A DNA stretch of 64,000 nucleotides from Hofstenia miamia (taxonomy: Eukaryota; Xenacoelomorpha; Acoela). Positions within the stretch are counted from its first letter, which is position 1. Each line of letters opens with the position of its first letter. Made by a program: the position numbers and the translations under genes. The DNA lies in NCBI GenBank assembly GCA_004352715.1, contig SCFE01000009.1, positions 2,961,407 to 3,025,406 of the forward strand, in the 5' to 3' direction. Positions 11,368 through 21,283 of this stretch are shown here, in pieces. The notes under the pieces are model-generated. The model saw only the letters and a program-made list of their open reading frames with translations, was not told the origin of the DNA and did no database searches.

Positions 11368-14300
11368 NNNNNNNNNNNNNNNNNNNNNNNNNNNNNNNNN
11401 NNNNNNNNNNNNNNNNNNNNNNNNNNNNNNNNNNNNNNNNNNNNNNNNNNNNNNNNNNNNNNNNNNNNNNNNNNNNNNNNNNNNNNNNNNNNNNNNNTAT
11501 ATATATATAATATATAACTATTATATTATAATTTAATCTAAAGATGAAAGTTAGAGTGTAAACGATTATAAAATAACTAACACATTTATCCCAGCCATAT
11601 TAATAATTGGTTTTAAAAAATCAGAGAAGTTTCGTTTTTCAAATTTATATTAATGTTCTTAAGAAAAATTGAAAGCGTATTGCAACAAGAATGATCTAAC
11701 GTAAAAGGCGTCCATTAATCTCAAAGGAAGATAACTTTTCTACAAAATTATAGTTAAATTCACACAAAAATTGTTATTTTAAAACTGTTCATTGAAATTA
11801 GCAATAAGGTAATTAAAACCTGTGTCCCATTGAGTCTAAAAAATGAAAGATGTTTTGTAGCATCAACCACTGCGAGGCTATCAGAATCAGGCGCCCACTG
11901 TAGACTCCAAACGGGACCACCACCTCCTGACCGCTCAAACCTCACTTTTGTATCTTCGCCTGTTTTTGAACGAATGACTATCTGACCGTTAAATAAACCA
12001 AGAGCCAGAAATTGACCATCGTTTGTCCAACTAAATATCATTATAAAAACCTTTTCTTCAGAAGCTTATAAAATAAAAAAATTGGAAAAAATGATATTTA
12101 CTTCAAATATCCCATTAATTTCTTAAAATTTGCGATGGTTTCTTCAAAAAAACTCACGAACTAAAAACATATTAAATTCCTGAATATACCACAGGATAGA
12201 GGAGTGCTCCGCTTTCAAATAAGCTTTAAATTGGCGTTCGATTTCAAACTTTTTTGCGGTGTCACAACTTCTGACTTTGCGCACAGGTTAGTCAACAGTT
12301 ATCTATCTAGAGAAAAAGAAATAACTGAGGTTATTGCTACTCTCATGGCTTTAGAACTTCTGATTCTCTGCACATTAAGATAAGGAGAATTCGAAATTTT
12401 TGAAAAAAAATCGAAATTTTCATTGAAAAATAGTGAATATTCAGGCACAGGAAGAACTTTTTAACAATTTTTTTATCAGTAAATCGGAGTAAAAAACGTT
12501 TTCTATTTCTAAAGTCATGCTGGACAGTTTAGGGTTAAAATGTCATGAAAATAATGTTATCCCCGACCCACTAATTAAGTTAGGATTCCGCAAATCTTAC
12601 CATCAGTGTGAAACAGTATTTTTTAAGCTAAACCTAACCGCAACGTTAACCTTAATGTTCTTTATAGAATTATGTTAAGCTTACCTTCATAAAAGTAGAT
12701 TACTACTACTTTTCATATAAAATTGTTTCTCTGCGCAAATTAGTAGAAATTATGATTTTCAATTTCATTTTAACTTTCTCAAAGGAAGAACAATCGAGCT
12801 ATCTTGCCTGTAGCTATATCCGCCCATGCATAGAACAAGAATGATGTGGCTTCACAAATTTTTATACAAAAGTTGATGTATGATATTAGACCTGGATATA
12901 TTGTTCACAGAAATTGGTATCCCTCGAAATCAGGTTATTCAAAAAGACAGACTTTCTTTGGATTAAACTCAATGTTTCCCAATCTATGAATAGTACAAGG
13001 GCCTGTGAAGGGAGGTCGCCTATTTGTAAAATAAAAATCTAACAATAAAAATTAGCGAAAAAATTTTTATGAGAAAAGTGGAATTAATATTTTTAGCAAC
13101 TTGGTATCTATAATTGCAGAAAATAAGGAATTTTTAGTTTCCAGGTTACAACAATCACCTCTAACAAGTTAATTTTAAATGGTACAACGATTTCATTGAG
13201 AGAAGATGCATGCGTTATGAGAGAGGGTACATTTTTTTTGCCCAGCAAAGGAATTAGTCTTCGAATTCTAAAAAGTCGACAGTCAGATGCAGCGAAGAGA
13301 TAAAACCCTCACAATAGACATTTCAAGTGGCACCTCATAAGTTGCAGCTGGTACAAAAGTTACACCCACAAAACTAAGAATACATTTTGCAACAATTTAC
13401 AATGTGGATGTGGAATGATTTTGAAAACGTTCCTTAAATTAGTTTTGATTGTTACTTCATGATTACAATCTTGGAATTTGTTCAAGAGCTCAAATTTTAA
13501 CACTTTGGCGGTTGATTAAAATTTAAAATTTTGATGTAGAGTGGTGCAGGAGTAGTAAAGTGGCGAAATAGGCGATCTTTGGTAGACACTGCGCAAATTG
13601 AATTCAACGTAAAATATTGATATAACTCAATATCTGAATAAGTAATACATATGCAAAAAATTGACATACGTATGTTAGTAAAATATTACTTTTTGGTTAG
13701 AATATAGTATTTCTCAATTAAAAATTCCCAAGGATAGTATTTTATATAGGCACATAGTAACAGCCACTCCTAGTGTTAAGCGCAAATTATCATCGTTTCT
13801 CACACCGTTTTAAGGCTTTCGATCACTAAATTTTGAAAAGATGTTGATTAAATTTGTAAATGCATTATGCAAAATAGAAAAAACAAATGTGGAAGTTAGC
13901 ATGTCATGTGACAATTGTCAATAACACAAGCACACATTCAATAAAACTATGTTTAGAAGAAAGAACACTAAGAGTGCAAATACTGTTTCAAAATATGGAA
14001 AAAGTTAATAACAATTAAATTACATCATTTGCAACGTTGTTTGAATAGAAATACATATTTTGTCTAGAATTAGTTATGGTATAGAAAAAATACTAATAAA
14101 TAGATAATATAATTATATCTTCGGTCTTAACTCCTGTCCTTGCAATGATTTTATGTTAAATTCTATCCAATTATATATTTAACTCACATCTATTGAAACT
14201 TTCAACGTATATAACTAAATAAATCAAACAATTGGTGCAACATCAGAAGGATTCCGTGGCCTTTTCAAACCACAATTGATCGATTATTTAGACTAAAAGG

Positions 14301-17300
14301 TGGAATTCAAAGCAAAATCGATTAGATTTCATAAAAAGGAATCATGTGATAAGAAAATATTATGTACACAATTACAGGTAATTCCCTTTTACTAGTAGAA
14401 AAATTGACAGCAAAATGGTCTCGTATGCAGAAAAAGTTACCAATCGAGCGAATTCAACTATTTGTTCATTCAAAATAGGCAGATATAATATATTTACAAA
14501 TATGAGACTTCTGGATCGTCACACAGTGCCGTTTAGAAAAACAAACTCCACGGTTTTGACCTTAACACTTAAAAGAATATAATTGAAAACTAAAGACGAA
14601 ATTGGCAATGCAATAATACCTGCAAGATGTAACCCGTGGTGCAATTTTGTGCTTTGATACACTTTTTTGTTCTGGCGACCAAAGTCCAAAATCTGTCATT
14701 GCACAACTCGCAAGTTGTCCGGATAAAGGATTGTAAGCCAAGGCTTGAATACAATCATTATGCGAGTATTTCAAAACACCTTCTCCTTTACTGGTCCAAA
14801 TAATTACTAATTTATCAGCACCGCCAGAAGCAAAACGTTTTCCATCTTTAGCGTAAGCAACACAATACACAGTATCACGATGACCCTAAACATTAACAAC
14901 AAAATTTAAAATTGTTAAAAAAACAAGTGTATGCTGTAATACAGGGTGCGCAAAAATAAGTGCACGAACTTTAATTAAATAAATAAAATCAAAAATCAAA
15001 GTGAATTATTTTTTGAAAATATTTTTTGAGAAAGTTAGGTCGGGGGATATTTTGTTTATCTGAACTATCTATCTGAACTGTTTATCTGGACAGTACACAG
15101 GGTAAACACTGTTCACTTGCATGCATTTCACTCTATTACNNNNNNNNNNNNNNNNNNNNNNNNNNNNNNNNNNNNNNNNNNNNNNNNNNNNNNNNNNNNN
15201 NNNNNNNNNNNNNNNNNNNNNNNNNNNNNNNNNNNNNNNNNNNNNNNNNNNNNNNNNNNNNNNNNNNNNNNNNNNNNNNNNNNNNNNNNNNNNNNNNNNN
15301 NNNNNNNNNNNNNNNNNNNNNNNNNNNNNNNNNNNNNNNNNNNNNNNNNNNNNNNNNNNNNNNNNNNNNNNNNNNNNNNNNNNNNNNNNNNNNNNNNNNN
15401 NNNNNNNNNNNNNNNNNNNNNNNNNNNNNNNNNNNNNNNNNNNNNNNNNNNNNNNNNNNNNNNNNNNNNNNNNNNNNNNNNNNNNNNNNNNNNNNNNNNN
15501 NNNNNNNNNNNNNNNNNNNNNNNNNNNNNNNNNNNNNNNNNNNNNNNNNNNNNNNNNNNNNNNNNNNNNNNNNNNNNNNNNNNNNNNNNNNNNNNNNNNN
15601 NNNNNNNNNNNNNNNNNNNNNNNNNNNNNNNNNNNNNNNNNNNNNNNNNNNNNNNNNNNNNNNNNNNNNNNNNNNNNNNNNNNNNNNNNNNNNNNNNNNN
15701 NNNNNNNNNNNNNNNNNNNNNNNNNNNNNNNNNNNNNNNNNNNNNNNNNNNNNNNNNNNNNNNNNNNNNNNNNNNNNNNNNNNNNNNNNNNNNNNNNNNN
15801 NNNNNNNNNNNNNNNNNNNNNNNNNNNNNNNNNNNNNNNNNNNNNNNNNNNNNNNNNNNNNNNNNNNNNNNNNNNNNNNNNNNNNNNNNNNNNNNNNNNN
15901 NNNNNNNNNNNNNNNNNNNNNNNNNNNNNNNNNNNNNNNNNNNNNNNNNNNNNNNNNNNNNNNNNNNNNNNNNNNNNNNNNNNNNNNNNNNNNNNNNNNN
16001 NNNNNNNNNNNNNNNNNNNNNNNNNNNNNNNNNNNNNNNNNNNNNNNNNNNNNNNNNNNNNNNNNNNNNNNNNNNNNNNNNNNNNNNNNNNNNNNNNNNN
16101 NNNNNNNNNNNNNNNNNNNNNNNNNNNNNNNNNNNNNNNTAAACACTGTTCACTTGCAGTTCACTCTATTATGCGGTAAACATCATGGCACACAGTTCAA
16201 AATCTGATAGACCGATTTTGTTCTACGGGGTCTGTTGCAGACCTCCCTCGAAGTGGTCTTTCCAGAACATCAACTGAAGATATCAACGCAGTAAGTGATG
16301 TAACGGAATTTGCGAGCGGCACAAGGAGAATATCTTTTGAGACGAACATTCCGGTGACCACATTGCGAAAAATTTTGAAAGAAGATCTTCATTTCCATCC
16401 ATACAGAGTCCGTCGAGTGCATAAACTTGTTCAACGGGATTATGACTCTCGGAGAATCTTTTGTGAGAAGATGTTAACAATATTGTGCAACGATGAGACA
16501 ATGCTGCCAAAGATCCTCATGACCGATGTTTCCATCAACAGCGAGAGATATTGTGAGATGATAGAGAATCATGTTGTTCCCCAGCTGAAAGCCAAGCGCG
16601 TGTATAGTTCAACAATGTTCCAACAAGATGGTGCTACGCCGCATACGTCAAACCGGATACGTGACTTACTGAGGAATCATTTTGGATCCGATCGTGTGAT
16701 CAGCTTACGCTTTGATACCGAGTGGCCTTCACACATCCTGATTTGAATGCTTGCGACTTTTGGTTATGGGGAAACCTCAAGGCAAATGTTTACCATCCTC
16801 AACCTCATACACTTCTTGAATTGGAAGAACGGATCAAGAGAGCTATTCGTGATATTCCTCTTCAAATGTTCGATACCGTGATGTGCAACTTCGTGAAACG
16901 CTTGGATATGTGTCTCCAGAATCGGACCAGTTCAACTCCTAAGCTCTTTGGAAATTTTCTGGCATTTTTCTCGTGGCAGTGCTCACAGAACGAGATATAG
17001 AGGTAACACGCTTTTGGTGTAGTGTTTGCCCACCTCTTCTTGACTTCAGCAGTTGTTTTTTACCACCTCAATGGCCAATAGATTCATGGGCCACTCACAA
17101 AACAATTTAGTCCTGTCTGCACCATGCGACACTCGTCACTTAAGTCTACAATTGTGTTCACATTGTGTAAAATGAACTTGCATAATCTGAAAGCTCTACT
17201 TCATGTGAACAATACGCACCCATTTTGCATAATTTCAACATCGAGAAATTTGTCTGCATAATGTGCATGTCATGCAATTATTATATATATATATATATAT

Positions 17301-19831
17301 ATACGGGCTCTGGATACTTTGGGATTTGCATCCACAGCCGGCACTTTCTGATTTTCTATAGTATCCAGCGCCTTTTTTTAATGGAAAACCAGAATAATTT
17401 ATTTTATCTAAAAATTTTTACAGTGCGCATTTAGAATAGAGGTCTAATTTTTTATGTATGAGTTTCAAGCTTTTTCAAAAATTTTTTTAACCATATCCAG
17501 TGCCCTGCGCCATAGTATCTAGAGCCTGTACAGATTTTTTTGTATCCAGCACCTTTTAGATATTTTAAAATTTTATAGCCAAAGCCCGTATATATATATA
17601 TATATATCTTGAAAAGATGTAATAGCCAGTTTGATCAATTTTTACATGTATGTTAATAACACCAAAGTGTGTATTTACATATAATTATAATTATTAATCA
17701 TTAATTAGAAAATTGAACAACAAGAGTGGGATAGAATACAACTGAATAGAAAAAGGAAGAATTAGAAGAGAATTCAGGTCCATCAACAAGCACACCAAGG
17801 ACACACAAACGAATTGCTAAAACTGGAATGCTGTTATTCCTCATGATATACTATAAGATCCAAAAAATAGTTTTGTAGCTACAAGCATGAAGATAGTGCC
17901 ATCAGAACAAGTTGCGTTTACTGCAACATTTAGCAGGTGGAAACTGCAGCAATGTGTCAATTTCTTAATCAACAGCTGATAAATCACGCCATAGTATTGG
18001 AAATAAGATAGCTCAAGATTACAAAATGGAATGGACTGCTCCAACACCAGCAAGTTTACAGTGGTATTCCAAACTCACTGGTTCTCTAGAAAACCAGAAT
18101 AATCTTAAAGAACATGTAACTGTTATTGTTTGAGATAATGGCAACATAAAACTGCTTGTCCTTAAGTCTTACAAACCTAGAACAGACAAAAAGTCAGAAG
18201 ATATTATTGACAAATTAACAGTCAAACTTTTGGAATCATGTTCAGGTAAAGATTCAATTGCAAATATGACATTTGATACAACTGCAACTAATATAATACA
18301 TATTACTGCTGCATGTATAAAAATTCAAGAATATTTAGAAAAACCACTCCACTGGTTAGCGTGTCATCATCATATTGGAGAAGTCATATTATCTCACGTT
18401 TTCCAAGACTTACAAATAGAAACTTCTAAATCTCTTTACATCGCTTTTTACACGTTTCAAAAAAATTATCAACTTCCACCATATAATAGTAATAGTGTGA
18501 ATTGGAGAAGACTTGAACCTACTGAATTCGATAAAGTTGCAGCAGAAGATTTTGAAAATTACAAAATATAAGTTTTGAAATGGGAAAATCAGAAATTTCT
18601 TTTAAAATAGATTATTATAAAAATTTATGGAGCTTTGTCTTGCATTTCTTAGTTCAAAAATAACCTTTAGTAGACCAGAATCACTTCACAAGGCTCGATG
18701 GATGGCAAAACTTTTGTATTCTATAGAATATGTTTGATATAAGAGGAAATTCAAAAATTACCTAAAGGAACAACACATAATAAAATTTCTAAATTTGCCA
18801 CAATGGTTTACAGTACTTGGTGAATGTCTGCTGCTAATGCACCTAAAAAAGATCTAAAACTTTATAAACAGCTGCTAAAATATTAAATTACAAACAAAGA
18901 AATTTCTATATCTGCTACCAAAGCATTTCAAAGACATCTTTGGTATCTTACTTCTGAAAGGATACCTATGTCAATATATAGTGAGAAAATTTCAAATGAA
19001 ATGCGTCGAAAAATTACATGTAGATTTTTATGATTAACACCAGCGAATTTACATGCCCTACCCAGAGAACGTTTCGGTACTGAATTTGGAAAACCAAAAT
19101 TTCCTAGAAACATCAATAATGATACGGAACTTGTTGATTTAATCAGTCCAGATTCGTGGTTTACTTTTCACAAATTAAGCATAGATCCACAATTTTTAAA
19201 TGAAGAAGTAGATCCATGGGCAAATTCTCTTACAGGCCAAAATGCAGTTGGCAATTTTAAAGCATTGAATGTTGTAAATGATTCAGTGGAACGAGGTGTA
19301 AAGGTAAGCTCAGATTAATTAAAATGTGCCAAAACTGAAGAACATTATCAATATATTCTACAAGTTGTAGAACAAAACAGAAACCCCATAACAAATTTAA
19401 GAAAACAATCTACAAAAACAAAAGCATCTTAACTTAGTAAGGTTACATGTTTCAATAGTTGTTTTGTACTTTACTTTGAAAACTAGTCAACTGAAATCAA
19501 TATTTTTTGTTATTTTTCATTCGTAAATGAAGCATAAAATTCATTATAGCATAAGAATAATGCATAAATGAATACTAGGTAAATTTATCTATGCAAATCA
19601 TATGGTATATCTATAGGAATTTATAAAAATTTGCAGTAGAGAGGCATTATAAAGTGTCAGTTATTTTTGATAAATTGGTGTATTAATAGAAATTTGATTG
19701 GTGGACCCGCTAGATCCTGATAAAAAGCTCTAAAATTTTATTGAATATTATAGAATCCCATTTTGAACAAAATTAACTAAGGTAGAAAGCAGCTCCTGAA
19801 GATTATAATAATAGTTAGGCAAATGAAGCAC

Positions 19832-19871
<40 letters not shown>

Positions 19872-19961
19872 GTGCTTCATTTGCCTANNNNNNNNNNNNN
19901 NNNNNNNNNNNNNNNNNNNNNNNNNNNNNNNNNNNNNNNNNNNNNNNNNNNNNNNNNNNNN

Positions 19962-19997
<36 letters not shown>

Positions 19998-21222
19998 ATA
20001 TATATACTATATATATACCCGCGGACATATTAACTGAATAATGATTAAAAAACGCCTTGAATATGCGAGTTGTCTATATGTACAATTTCTATGCAGCTAC
20101 TAACACTTACTAACTGTCTGTTGTGGGTTCTATTGCTACGTCACATTACACCGTCACTCAGTAAACTGAATTCAGCATGGATGCAACTCCGGAACAGCGT
20201 CAGCGCATTATTGCTCTAGCACTGCATACCTCAAAATCTCAAACTGAAATTGCTAATGACATCGGTGTGTCCCAGCCAATGGTCTGCAGGATAATCAGGC
20301 GTCATGCCCTTACTGGGACAATTGCAGTTCAGAGAACCGGAAAGTGTGGACCTAAGAGAAAGACTACAGCACGCGATGACAAAAAGCTACTCAGAAAAAG
20401 CCTCAGCAATCCTAGATTGAGTGCGATTGACCTCAAAAAAGAAGAAGATCTCCGAATCTAAGTGAGAATTGTTCGACGGCGACTTCGTGAAGGGGGAAGA
20501 ATTGCTATTAAGCCCATAAAGAAACCGCTAATCACAAGGCCATGATTGCCAAACGGCTGCAGTGGGCTAAGCTGTACCAGCACTTCTCCGAATCAGACTG
20601 GAAAAACGTCATATTTTCAGATGAGTGCTCTTTTGCAGTTCAGATGATTCGTCCTCAACACGTGCGCAAAGTAGCAGAAGATCCAACAATTGCTCACATG
20701 GTGCAGAGTGGGAAACACCCGCCCACAGTAATGATTTGGGACAAATGTAGTAGAAGGTAATGGTCGCATCCACGTTGTTGATGGAATAATAAACTCTAAC
20801 AGGTATGTGGATGTCCTCAAGAACAGGATGATCCCTCAGGCATACGAATGGTTTCTTGATGGTGTCTATACATTCCTCCGCCCCATGCCACATCTCGAAG
20901 GTGTCGATGAAATTCATGAACAACCATGGCATACAACTTCTTTAATGGCCGGGGAATTCACCCGACATGAACCCCATCGAAACGATGTGGGCAATTTTCA
21001 AACGGAGGCTACAGCAAGAGTCGCTGCACTGACAAGACATGTAAGAAACTAGTGAAAATCAGGCCCACATGGGTCCAGCAATTGCTGAAAGCTAAAGGTA
21101 AGCAAACTCGCTACTGACTTAATGCTTGGTGTGTGCCTTTTGATACGGACTTCATGCTTTTGAGTGCCATTATTATACAAGATGTTATGTAATTTGATTA
21201 TTATTCAGTTAATATGTCCGCG

Positions 21223-21283
<61 letters not shown>

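Larger units (their letters stand above)
14942..17000 (+). mobile_element. Mariner-like element, internally deleted and gapped
   Basis: Begins after a TA (14940-14941) with CAGGGTGCGCAAAAATAAGT, a mariner-type terminus, and contains the transposase remnant below. The 1000-N gap at 15140-16139 interrupts it. The sequence just before the gap (about 15100-15139, TAAACACTGTTCACTTGCA...) is repeated just after it (16140-16176), so the true missing length is unknown and may be small. No matching right terminal repeat was found downstream of the transposase stop. Confidence 0.6.

Noticed and set aside
15117-16179. Long open frames over N runs (also at 48-49.2 and 54.9-56.0 kb)
   Set aside because: They consist of unknown bases only and carry no coding information.
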